From contig JBEVKW010000234.1 in NCBI GenBank assembly GCA_040509495.1, forward strand, positions 1 through 22,460: 22,460 nucleotides of DNA, given 5' to 3'. The translations under genes and the position numbers were made by a program. The notes below the pieces were generated by a model. It made no database searches and was not told the DNA's origin. It saw only the letters and a program-made list of their open reading frames with translations. Below are positions 6,456 to 13,984 of the stretch, in pieces; the first letter of the stretch is position 1, and each line of letters begins with the position of its first letter. Source of the stretch: Terrimonas_A sp040509495 (GTDB lineage: Bacteria > Bacteroidota > Bacteroidia > Chitinophagales > Chitinophagaceae).

Positions 6456-7604
6456 TCAGGATAAGGCTTGTTTTATCTCGCGTACGACAATTTCCAGTTG
6501 TTCATCAGTGATATTGGTTGAACTGGGTATGCTCAGGCAGGTGTTATAAACGTAATCAGCCGCATCTTTTTTGGTGATGTATGGGCAATCTTTGTACATC
6601 GGCAATTTGTTCATCGGCATCCAGAAGCGACGGCTGAGGATCTTGTTTGCATTGAGATGATCCAGCAACTGTTGTTGTTGGTCGGTCTGTATGGTAAACA
6701 ACCAACCGTTGGCCTTCACATCCGGCAGCTCCTGCTGAAAACGGATATCACCAATACCTCCCAATTCATTCTTGTAATAGGAAACGACGGCTTTCTTTCT
6801 TTCCAGGAAAGATGGCAGCAATTCCATTTGCGCCACGCCGACAGCTGCAAGGATATTCACAAGGCGGTAGTTATATCCAACTTCATCGTGATAATATTCA
6901 TCGGGGCTGGCCTTAGCTGTGGTAGTGATATGCTTCGCATGTTTTGCTATAGATTCATCATCGGTTACGATCACACCGCCTCCACCTGTTGAAATGATCT
7001 TGTTGCCATTGAAGCTGAAGCAGGCCATCGGGCTGAATGTTCCGGCATGCTTTCCCTTATAGGTTGTACCCAGTGCTTCCGTAGCATCTTCAACAATTGG
7101 CAGCGGATATTTCGCAACGATGGATAAGAACCTGTCCATGTCACACATATTTCCCAGAATATGTACGGGCATAATGGCACTAATGCGACGTCCGTCTTTT
7201 TTATAGAACAGCTCTTCTCCTTTTACTTCTGTTTGATCTGACAGAAATTCTTCCAGCAGGTCAAGGTCCATTTGCCAGTATGCAGGGTCAGCATCGATCA
7301 GCAGTGGGTCAGCTCCCAGGTACCGGATTGAATTTGCGGAAGCTACAAAGGTGAGGTTAGATACGATCACATAGTCACCGGTCTTCACTCCCGACAACAG
7401 CAGTGAGATATGCAACGCGGCTGTACCATTCACGGCAGCCACGCCATACTTCGCTCCGGCAAAATCCGCGACCATCTGTTCGAATTGATTCACGTATGAA
7501 CCTACAGACGAGATCCAGCCGGAATCAAGACAGTCCTTTACGTATTTCCATTCGTTGCCTGCCATATTCGGCAGGCTGAGGGGGATCAGTTGCTGATTAC
7601 TCAT
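6456..7604 (-). CDS. DegT/DnrJ/EryC1/StrS-family sugar aminotransferase
   Basis: A PLP-dependent aminotransferase that converts a keto-sugar nucleotide to an amino sugar, usually with glutamate as donor. The 382 residues include NGTAALHISLLLSG (59-72) for phosphate binding, the PLP-contacting VEDATEALG (171-179), and the Schiff-base lysine Lys202 in SFNGNKIISTGGGG (197-210). The start at 7604 (MSNQQLIPLS) is chosen over 7646 because its ATG overlaps the preceding SDR stop by 8 bases (ATGAGTAA), a common coupling arrangement. It resembles the LegC/PglE/ArnB group in overall motif layout; the exact substrate cannot be assigned. Its immediate upstream partner is an ArnA-like SDR, so a 4-amino sugar is likely. 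Confidence 0.92.
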   Translation of the reverse strand: MSNQQLIPLSLPNMAGNEWKYVKDCLDSGWISSVGSYVNQFEQMVADFAGAKYGVAAVNGTAALHISLLLSGVKTGDYVIVSNLTFVASANSIRYLGADPLLIDADPAYWQMDLDLLEEFLSDQTEVKGEELFYKKDGRRISAIMPVHILGNMCDMDRFLSIVAKYPLPIVEDATEALGTTYKGKHAGTFSPMACFSFNGNKIISTGGGGVIVTDDESIAKHAKHITTTAKASPDEYYHDEVGYNYRLVNILAAVGVAQMELLPSFLERKKAVVSYYKNELGGIGDIRFQQELPDVKANGWLFTIQTDQQQQLLDHLNANKILSRRFWMPMNKLPMYKDCPYITKKDAADYVYNTCLSIPSSTNITDEQLEIVVREIKQALS

Positions 7605-8592
7605 AAACTTTTTTTCCTTGTTCGAGATACTCATTATACCAGCCAATAGTTTGTTTCAGGCCATCTTTCCAGCTTACCTCCGGTTCAAAACCGAGTTGTG
7701 TTCTGGCCTTGGTAATATCAGGGCAGCGACGGGAAACAGAACCAGGATACGTTGGGGCATTTTCATACTCTCCGTTGAAGTTCATGATTTCACCGGTATA
7801 GTGGATCAGTTCGCCAATAGAGATCTCTTCCTGTGTTCCGATGTGATAGATCTCACCGTTAGTATTCGGCTGTTCCATTGCCAGCACGGTTCCTTTTACG
7901 GCGTCAGTAATATAACAAAATGCGCGTGTCTGATCATGGCCATACACCTTGAACGGCGTTTCACCTTGTCTGAAGCGGATAGCAAGATGCGGGATCACGT
8001 GTTTAAAGCCCATGCGCGGGCCGTATACGTTGTGATAGCGGACTATCGTCGTTTCTATATTCAGCATCCGGCCATAGTTCAGGAACCCAGATTCACCCAG
8101 CATTTTTGTTACAGCGTAAGTGAATCTTGGATGACCAATATCTTCAATACAAAGCGGAACCTGCTCGGGCGTTGGAATGGTATAACCGAACGCATCCACT
8201 GTACCTGCATAGCATTCGCTTGTAGAGGTAAAGAGTACTTTGCCTATTTTGGCGCGGCGCATCCATTCAAGTGTGTTATAGATAAGAGCGGTATTGATGC
8301 GGATGATCTCGTGCGGAATGGAGTTGGCATTATCAACACCTACAACAGATGCAAGCATATACAACTGGTCATATTCGTCTTCCAGCTGGTCATATGCTTT
8401 AGGATCTGTGTAATCCCCTGGAATCACCTTCACCTGGTGCCTGTTCACTAATTCAGTAAACAACTCATCCTGTTTACCTCTCGCAAAGTTGTCAGCGATC
8501 GTTAAAGAGTAGTCACGGTTCTCGGCCAGAAACTTAGTAATATTAAAACCGATAAAACCTGCTCCTCCTAATAGTAAAACCTTTTTGCTCAT
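7597..8592 (-). CDS. NAD-dependent epimerase/dehydratase (extended SDR), ArnA-decarboxylase-like
   Basis: A cytosolic sugar-nucleotide-modifying enzyme of 331 residues. The NAD-binding motif GGAGFIG is at 9-15. The catalytic region reads TSTSECYAG (122-130), with Tyr159 and Lys163 in HPRFTYAVTK. Ser125-Glu126 replaces the Asp-Glu of 4,6-dehydratases, and PRFTYAVTK, Asn188 before VYGPR, and TRAFCYITD (222-230) resemble the ArnA C-terminal UDP-glucuronate decarboxylase and UDP-xylose synthases. A C4-epimerase role remains possible. It follows the nucleotide-sugar dehydrogenase by 33 bp and overlaps the aminotransferase by 8 bases, suggesting the three act in sequence: oxidation to uronate, decarboxylation to a 4-keto sugar, then amination. 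The substrate is inferred. Confidence 0.88.
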   Translation of the reverse strand: MSKKVLLLGGAGFIGFNITKFLAENRDYSLTIADNFARGKQDELFTELVNRHQVKVIPGDYTDPKAYDQLEDEYDQLYMLASVVGVDNANSIPHEIIRINTALIYNTLEWMRRAKIGKVLFTSTSECYAGTVDAFGYTIPTPEQVPLCIEDIGHPRFTYAVTKMLGESGFLNYGRMLNIETTIVRYHNVYGPRMGFKHVIPHLAIRFRQGETPFKVYGHDQTRAFCYITDAVKGTVLAMEQPNTNGEIYHIGTQEEISIGELIHYTGEIMNFNGEYENAPTYPGSVSRRCPDITKARTQLGFEPEVSWKDGLKQTIGWYNEYLEQGKKVYE

Positions 8593-8625
8593 GCTTGTTA
8601 GTTTATTGTTACGTCGAAAATCGGC

Positions 8626-10155
8626 TTACACATTCACTTCATTCAGATCTCCGCGGCCGATAACACGAACGGTATGTTTTGTTGATAATGTTTCGATGTC
8701 TTCCCGGTTTAATACGCCGATGGTATCATAAATAAATGACGGCGCTTGCTGAAGCAATTGTTGTATCAGCACCGGGTTGTTCCTGTAATCTTTGTGACCT
8801 GTTGTAATCACGATCATATCGTACGTATCTTTTAACAACGCCGACAGATCCTGCGTTACATCCATCTTCCTCTCTTCCCAATAGGCTACATGCGGATCAT
8901 GTACTGTTATATCGCATCCTGCCTGTTGCAATTGATGATAAAATCCATACACGGGAGTATAACGGGTATCGCCAACATCATTCAGATAACTGACGCCTAG
9001 CAATAATGCTTTTTTACCGGTAAATGAGCCGGGGAATTGTGACCGTAAAAATTCAAACGCGTAATAGGGCATTCGATCATTAATACGTACGCCTGTTTCA
9101 CTCTGATGTAAGGGCTCTTTGCTGCCGAACAGATTCATCTTTGCCCAGCTTGCCATCAATGGATCTTTAGTCAGGCAATACCCCCCCACCCCCAGCCCGG
9201 GCAGCATAATATTCTTATGCGTGGGTCTCATGCGGATGGCGTTCACTACCTCGTAGATATCCACGCCGGCTTCTTCCGCGAAGCGGCTCCATTCCACCAT
9301 GAAAGCAATATTCATTGCGCGATAGGAATTCTCCAGCACTTTCGCCATTTCGGTCGCATGCGTGATCCCTAACCTTGTTAAAGGATATTCGTCTGTCCGG
9401 ATAATTGTGCGAAGGAATTTCTCCACCGCATCAGCGCTGACCTCATCCACGCCGGAATAAACCCGGTAAAAATTCTGTATGGAGTCAATATACTTTGGTC
9501 CGGGCATCACTCTTTCATAAGAGTGGCCAACTCTCACTACGTCTGTTGGCAAACCTCTTTGCTGCAATTTTTCTTCAATCAGTGGTTTGACAATTTTTGC
9601 ACAGGTACCCGGAGGAACCGTCGTTTCCACAAGCACAAGCACATCCTGCCGGCAGTGGTCGCCAATGCTGGCTATTGCTTTTTTGAACGGTGTAAGGTCC
9701 ATATCAAAGCTTTTCAGCTCGCCATTTTCCACCGACTGTTTTTGTACGTCAAGATTGATATCTACGACGATCACATCTGCCTTGCTGTAAGCATAAGGGT
9801 CGAATGTTGCATACAGATTTTTTTTCTCCCGTGCCTGTTTATAGAAGATGCCGATCTTAGGATCGTCCGCAATAACAGGGAAGATCCCTTCATTGATAGA
9901 CTTTATTTTCCACCAGGAAGCGGGTGAAGGGAGATCCACTCCAATTACTGCATATTCTTCTGTCAGGGCATTAGCCACAACAAGGCTCATAACCGCGCCA
10001 ACGAAGCCCAGTCCCTGCACTATCACCACTTTTTTCCCCGGATGACTGGCAATAAATTGATCAATACCGTCTTTATCGGAAGGATTTTCGGGTATGATAT
10101 ATTCACTGCCTGTTATCGGGCTGATTGATTTCCGGACGATTGTTTCACTTGCCAT
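8626..10155 (-). CDS. UDP-glucose/UDP-N-acetylhexosamine 6-dehydrogenase family protein
   Basis: Performs the two-step NAD-dependent oxidation of a UDP-hexose C6 alcohol to a uronic acid. The 509 residues have an N-terminal extension of about 40 residues, then the Rossmann motif VQGLGFVGAVM (46-56), ETTVPPGT (177-184), the central helix region with ATEMAKVLENSYRAMNIAF (267-285), and the active-site loop GLGVGGYCLTKDP with Cys327. The C-terminal domain contains LLGVSYLNDVGDTR. It is longer than typical Ugd or WbpA enzymes (about 400-450), with extra sequence at the N-terminus and around 75-120. The loop is encoded by a G-rich run with a G7 tract (9181-9187 on the + strand as C). Likely substrates are UDP-glucose or UDP-GlcNAc. 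It opens the dehydrogenase-SDR-aminotransferase gene group. Confidence 0.91.
   Translation of the reverse strand: MASETIVRKSISPITGSEYIIPENPSDKDGIDQFIASHPGKKVVIVQGLGFVGAVMSLVVANALTEEYAVIGVDLPSPASWWKIKSINEGIFPVIADDPKIGIFYKQAREKKNLYATFDPYAYSKADVIVVDINLDVQKQSVENGELKSFDMDLTPFKKAIASIGDHCRQDVLVLVETTVPPGTCAKIVKPLIEEKLQQRGLPTDVVRVGHSYERVMPGPKYIDSIQNFYRVYSGVDEVSADAVEKFLRTIIRTDEYPLTRLGITHATEMAKVLENSYRAMNIAFMVEWSRFAEEAGVDIYEVVNAIRMRPTHKNIMLPGLGVGGYCLTKDPLMASWAKMNLFGSKEPLHQSETGVRINDRMPYYAFEFLRSQFPGSFTGKKALLLGVSYLNDVGDTRYTPVYGFYHQLQQAGCDITVHDPHVAYWEERKMDVTQDLSALLKDTYDMIVITTGHKDYRNNPVLIQQLLQQAPSFIYDTIGVLNREDIETLSTKHTVRVIGRGDLNEVNV
9181..9198 (-). other. G-rich tract (G3-CT-G5-T-G7) in the dehydrogenase active-site codons
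   Basis: On the coding strand three G runs of 3, 5 and 7 bases lie within 18 bases and encode Gly-Leu-Gly-Val-Gly-Gly just before Tyr326-Cys327. The pattern satisfies a simple G-quadruplex rule if the G7 run is split, and the G7 homopolymer is a slippage-prone site. Four of the glycine codons here are GGG. Confidence 0.6.
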
Positions 10156-10215
10156 AAACTATTGGTGATTTAAACCTGCCCTGTCGCAGGTTCTGTGTAA
10201 ACGTAAAATTGGGGT

Positions 10216-10836
10216 TTATCTTGCAGGATTACCAAATATCTGTGCCCCGTCAGGTACATCGCGGGTAACCACACTTCCTGCACCGATCACCACTCCTGAA
10301 CCAATGGTGATGCCCTGGCGGATCACCGAATTGGCTCCTATAAAAGTATTATGGCCAACGGTTACGTTGCCACAAAGTACTGCGCCGGGGGCGATGTGAA
10401 CGTATTCCCCGACCTGGCATTCATGTTCAACGATACAACCTGTATTACAGATAGTTCCGGTGCCCACTACAGCCACGGCATTGATCACTGCTCCGGCAGA
10501 TACAAGAATGCCATGCCCTAATTCTGCTGAGCCGGCAACGGTCGCCCGGGGATGGATCACTGTGATCGCGGGCCGTCCGATGGCCGATCCTACAAGATCG
10601 CAGATCTTCTTGCGAATGCCATTGTCACCCACGGATGCAAAGTAATCGAAGGCAGCCAGTTCCGCTGTTGCATCCTTTTCTTTTCCGAGATATTTCAGAT
10701 CGAATGGATTGTTTGTTTTTAATTCCTGGTCGCAATATGCCGTTACACGTTTACCGGAAAGATGTAAGGCATCGATCACTACATATGCATGGCCGGAATA
10801 GCCAATAATAACAACGGGCCGATCTTTTTCAATCAT
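10216..10836 (-). CDS. PglD/NeuD-type sugar O- or N-acyltransferase (left-handed beta-helix)
   Basis: Likely transfers an acetyl group from acetyl-CoA to the amino group of a UDP-amino sugar. The 206 residues show a PglD_N-like Rossmann domain (about 7-80, with VVIIGYSGHAYVVIDAL at 8-24) followed by hexapeptide repeats (about 95-190), including the catalytic-His region CIVEHECQVGEYVHIAPGAV (134-153), where His138 corresponds to the PglD catalytic base. The protein ends just after IFGNPAR, slightly shorter than many homologues. Its start overlaps the preceding GT4 stop by 8 bases, and the dehydrogenase follows after 60 bp. Together with the aminotransferase and PglC-like enzyme it resembles the Pgl N-acetyl amino sugar pathway. 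Acyl donor and acceptor are not determined. Confidence 0.88.
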   Translation of the reverse strand: MIEKDRPVVIIGYSGHAYVVIDALHLSGKRVTAYCDQELKTNNPFDLKYLGKEKDATAELAAFDYFASVGDNGIRKKICDLVGSAIGRPAITVIHPRATVAGSAELGHGILVSAGAVINAVAVVGTGTICNTGCIVEHECQVGEYVHIAPGAVLCGNVTVGHNTFIGANSVIRQGITIGSGVVIGAGSVVTRDVPDGAQIFGNPAR

Positions 10837-11995
10837 TGGATGATGTATTCAGTATTTCGCGATAGCGTTGTTCAATACGGGAATGCACAACGCGCTGATC
10901 GAAATGATTATTTACTTTGTCGTACAGCCTGCCAGCATAAGCCTTCATTTGTGCAGGATCCTGAACGGCCCTTTTCATCATTTCGACAAGTTGTGTTTGA
11001 TCTTTCACTTCAAAGATCAGTCCTGTTTCCTCATGCGTTACAATGTCGATATTACCTTCAATGCGTGAACAAATAATGGGGCAATTCATTGCGCCGGCCT
11101 GCAATAAAACATTGGGAAATCCTTCCCTGTGCGAAGGATGTATCAGTAAATGCGAAAGATGCATAAAATATTCAACCTGTTCATTCCATCCAGCTTTGAT
11201 GATGCCGGGATGTTCATTGATGAGTTTGCGTGCGGCAGCTGATATGGGATCGAGCTCATCCTCAAAAGCTCCGACAAGGATCAACCTCAGAGAATCATTT
11301 GTTCGATATAATTCCTCAAAAGCATGCACCAGTTCGTCGATCCCTTTATCTTTTACAATCCGGCCAACGCTCAGCAAGTACAGCAGATTACTGTCATAGC
11401 CGATCAGCGTTTTAATTTTTTCCAGTTCATCTTGTTTTAGCATTGTTGCCGAAAACCTGCGCAGATCAATTCCATTACTGGAACCCTGCCCGATCACCTC
11501 CAGCTTTGAAGGACGCACCAGTTTGTTATGCTGTATATATTCCTTTAAAGAAAAGCTGTTTGGCCATACATGTGTTGCTGCGGACATGGTCAGCTTTTCC
11601 ATTGACACCAGCAATTTCCTCGTAAACCCCCGGGCCGTCATGAACCGAAGCCCCGCTACAGTATGGATCCTCACCGGAACACCTGCAAGTTTTGCGGCCA
11701 GCATGGCGATCAGACCGGCCTTTGGAGTGTGCGAATGAACGATGCCGGGTTTTTCTTTCCGGAGCAAGCGGTAGAAAAGCCAGAGCGATTTCAGGTCGGC
11801 AAGAGGTGTCATTTTCCTTGTCATAGGTATGATCTCGTAACGACACTGTTCGTTCCTGATCACGTCGTCCTTTTCTTTGCCTTCACTGCTAACCATCACA
11901 ACATCAAAACCACTGTCTTTCATATATTTCATCTGGTTTCGCAGAAGATACTTCAATGACAGTGGGGCTGTAGTGGTTCGGATCAATTTTGCCAT
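10829..11995 (-). CDS. Glycosyltransferase family 4 (GT-B fold)
   Basis: Adds a sugar from an activated donor to the growing lipid-linked repeat unit on the cytoplasmic face of the membrane. The 388 residues have the N-terminal acceptor domain with IVHSHTPKAG (85-94), and the C-terminal donor domain with GRIVKDKG (211-218) and REGFPNVLLQAGAM (290-303). The E-x7-E motif has Glu291 but Gln299 at the second position, a change I associate with PglA/WbpH-like members. It is preceded by a 142-bp gap after asnB and followed by an 8-base overlap with the acyltransferase gene. Its neighbours suggest it acts second, on the amino sugar loaded by the PglC-like enzyme, which is inference. Confidence 0.92.
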   Translation of the reverse strand: MAKLIRTTTAPLSLKYLLRNQMKYMKDSGFDVVMVSSEGKEKDDVIRNEQCRYEIIPMTRKMTPLADLKSLWLFYRLLRKEKPGIVHSHTPKAGLIAMLAAKLAGVPVRIHTVAGLRFMTARGFTRKLLVSMEKLTMSAATHVWPNSFSLKEYIQHNKLVRPSKLEVIGQGSSNGIDLRRFSATMLKQDELEKIKTLIGYDSNLLYLLSVGRIVKDKGIDELVHAFEELYRTNDSLRLILVGAFEDELDPISAAARKLINEHPGIIKAGWNEQVEYFMHLSHLLIHPSHREGFPNVLLQAGAMNCPIICSRIEGNIDIVTHEETGLIFEVKDQTQLVEMMKRAVQDPAQMKAYAGRLYDKVNNHFDQRVVHSRIEQRYREILNTSSND

Positions 11996-12137
11996 ATCAC
12001 TTATATCCAGGTTTGCCTGCTTCAGGCTACCGGAGGTTGGAAGATGTTATAATTCAGGAAAATTTCTTTTCAGCGATCAGCTGGATCAATACGGGGAAAC
12101 GCATCATTATTATTTCAGGCCTGGTTTTGCTGTTTGC
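11996..12137. other. 142-bp spacer between asnB and the GT4 gene
   Basis: The largest gap inside the polysaccharide cluster. It contains a small hairpin, GCCTG-CTT-CAGGC (12015-12027), without a U-run, so it is not a convincing terminator. No gene or clear promoter is visible. It may hold an internal promoter for the amino sugar gene block. Confidence 0.35.
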
Positions 12138-13979
12138 CTAGTTGGCTTTCAGATAACATTTACGATACCAGACTTCGAGTGCAAAAAGTGTCCAGATCAT
12201 TTTCGCCCGTTTTTCTTCTCCACAATCCAGTTTTCTATTCCAGATATCTTCGATAAATCCGGGTTGTACGAACTCGCGGCAATATGCTTGCGGGGCAAGT
12301 ATGTAATCTGCGATCATGTCTTTGAGCAATCCATCGATCCATTTCTTCAGCGGGATCTCAAAGCCACGTTTGGGTTGGGTTATCAGTTCAGCGGGCAAAT
12401 ACCGTTCTGCAAGTTTTCTAAGCAGGAACTTGGTCTGTCCCCGTTGTATTTTGAATTTATCCGGCAGGGACGGTACATATTCAAGCAGTTCTTTACTTAA
12501 GAGAGGGCTTCTGCCTTCAAGAGAATGGGCCATGGTAGCGATGTCCATTTTCACCAACAGATCCCCGGCCAGAATGCTGTCAAAATCCAGGTGCATGATC
12601 TTTTGCAAACCACTTGCTTCTGACTGATTTACTTTTTCAAAGTCAATCTGTACTTTGCGCAAATAATTCAGGGAAGTGATCAGTTTGTTTTCATAACCTT
12701 CAAAGCTGTCTATCGTAGCAGACAGGTATGTTGCCAGGCCGTCTTTCCGTGCAAAATCGATCAGCCGGTATAGATAATTATACGTTGACTTTTTATTATT
12801 GGCAACCGGCATGATGTTATGCATCAGGCGGGCAGGATTCTTTACGATAAATCCGGCATTGAAAAAATCAAACTTTGCGAAGGGCACATAACGCCGGTAA
12901 CCTCCGAAAAGCTCGTCGCCCCCGTCACCGTTCAGAATTACGGTAAGGTGTTTCTTCGCTTCGTGGCTTACATAATAACTTGGGATGGCGGAGCTATCGA
13001 AAAAAGGTTCCCCATAATTGCTTAATATGGTTTCTATGTCATTTACCAGGGAATCAAAGGAGATACGGATCTCGTGATGATCCGTACCATAGCGCTGGCT
13101 GACCAGCCTGGCAAGTGGACTTTCATCATATTCTCCGTCGAAAGATATCGTGAATGTTTTAAGCCTGGAATTATATTTCGTGGCAATGGCAGATACGATA
13201 CCACTGTCTATGCCACCACTCAGGAATGACCCCACTTCCAGGTCGGAAGATTCAACCCTGCGTTTGACGGCGGCGTGCAGCATTCCATCGACGGTGTCTA
13301 TTGCCTGGCTGAAGTTATCCTCACCCTCTTTTTGGTAGATAGTGGCTATATCCCACCACTTTTGCACTTTCACGTCGACCGTATCGAGGGAAACTGTCGC
13401 AAAACTTCCGGCTGGCAATTCCCAGACATTTTTATAGGGCGTGGCTTCTTTGTAGAAATATCCCATACGGATATATTGCCGGATGTGATCCTCGTTGATG
13501 GAAGGCTTAACCTGTGTATTGATCGCATTCAATTCGCTGGCAAAGATCAGGCGTTTATCTTCTTTGTAATAATAGAGTGGCTTTTTCCCGGCCCTGTCCC
13601 GTACGAAAAGGAGTTCATTTCTCCCGGTGTCGAGGATACAAAATGCAAACATGCCGTCAAATTCCTGGAAGCATGCTTTTCCAAGCTTTGCGTAGGCGTG
13701 TAAAATAGTTTCTGTATCGGAGCTGGTGTTGCAATCTAACTGATGCCTTGCCCTTATTTCCTGGTGGTTATAGATCTCACCGTTGAAAATGATCGTAAAT
13801 TGCTGATAATGCATTGGTTGGCCGCCTCCGGCCACATCTACAATGGCAAGGCGGTGATGATGAAGTTCCACATTTCCCTTTCGGTAAGTGGTTTGTTCAT
13901 CCGGACCGCGATGAAACATTGATTTCGTCAGCGTTGGGATATTCAGGAGATGATTAACTGAACCGGCGATTCCACACAT
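12138..13979 (-). CDS. asnB: Asparagine synthase (glutamine-hydrolysing)-family amidotransferase
   Basis: Uses glutamine and ATP to convert a carboxylate to an amide. The 613 residues comprise an N-terminal Ntn glutaminase domain with nucleophile Cys2 (MCGIAG), HRLAIVD (42-48) and FNGEIYNH (65-72), followed by an ATP-pyrophosphatase synthase domain with the PPi loop SGGIDSG (254-260) and NGDGGDELFGGYRRY. Length matches AsnB paralogues found in polysaccharide loci. It is 5 bp downstream of the polytopic membrane protein and clearly part of the cluster. Given a UDP-sugar 6-dehydrogenase in the same operon, amidation of a uronic acid residue (as proposed for WbpS-like proteins) is as plausible as asparagine synthesis. 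The substrate cannot be read from sequence. Confidence 0.92.
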   Translation of the reverse strand: MCGIAGSVNHLLNIPTLTKSMFHRGPDEQTTYRKGNVELHHHRLAIVDVAGGGQPMHYQQFTIIFNGEIYNHQEIRARHQLDCNTSSDTETILHAYAKLGKACFQEFDGMFAFCILDTGRNELLFVRDRAGKKPLYYYKEDKRLIFASELNAINTQVKPSINEDHIRQYIRMGYFYKEATPYKNVWELPAGSFATVSLDTVDVKVQKWWDIATIYQKEGEDNFSQAIDTVDGMLHAAVKRRVESSDLEVGSFLSGGIDSGIVSAIATKYNSRLKTFTISFDGEYDESPLARLVSQRYGTDHHEIRISFDSLVNDIETILSNYGEPFFDSSAIPSYYVSHEAKKHLTVILNGDGGDELFGGYRRYVPFAKFDFFNAGFIVKNPARLMHNIMPVANNKKSTYNYLYRLIDFARKDGLATYLSATIDSFEGYENKLITSLNYLRKVQIDFEKVNQSEASGLQKIMHLDFDSILAGDLLVKMDIATMAHSLEGRSPLLSKELLEYVPSLPDKFKIQRGQTKFLLRKLAERYLPAELITQPKRGFEIPLKKWIDGLLKDMIADYILAPQAYCREFVQPGFIEDIWNRKLDCGEEKRAKMIWTLFALEVWYRKCYLKAN

Positions 13980-13984
13980 GAAAA

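Noticed and set aside
7605..7646. The upstream ATG at 7646 as the aminotransferase start.
   Set aside because: It would add 14 residues not expected in the family and a 50-bp overlap with the SDR gene; the ATG at 7604 gives the common 8-base overlap.
7618..8451. A 277-residue plus-strand reading frame.
   Set aside because: It lies opposite a well-supported SDR gene with intact motifs, and its translation shows no family features; an antisense shadow.
10829..11995. Inactive GT4 because the second Glu of E-x7-E is Gln.
   Set aside because: Many functional-looking relatives seem to carry Gln there, and the rest of the donor site is intact, so I do not call it defective.
12015..12027. GCCTG-CTT-CAGGC hairpin as a terminator between asnB and the GT4 gene.
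   Set aside because: The stem is only 5 bp and no U-rich run follows on the transcribed strand.
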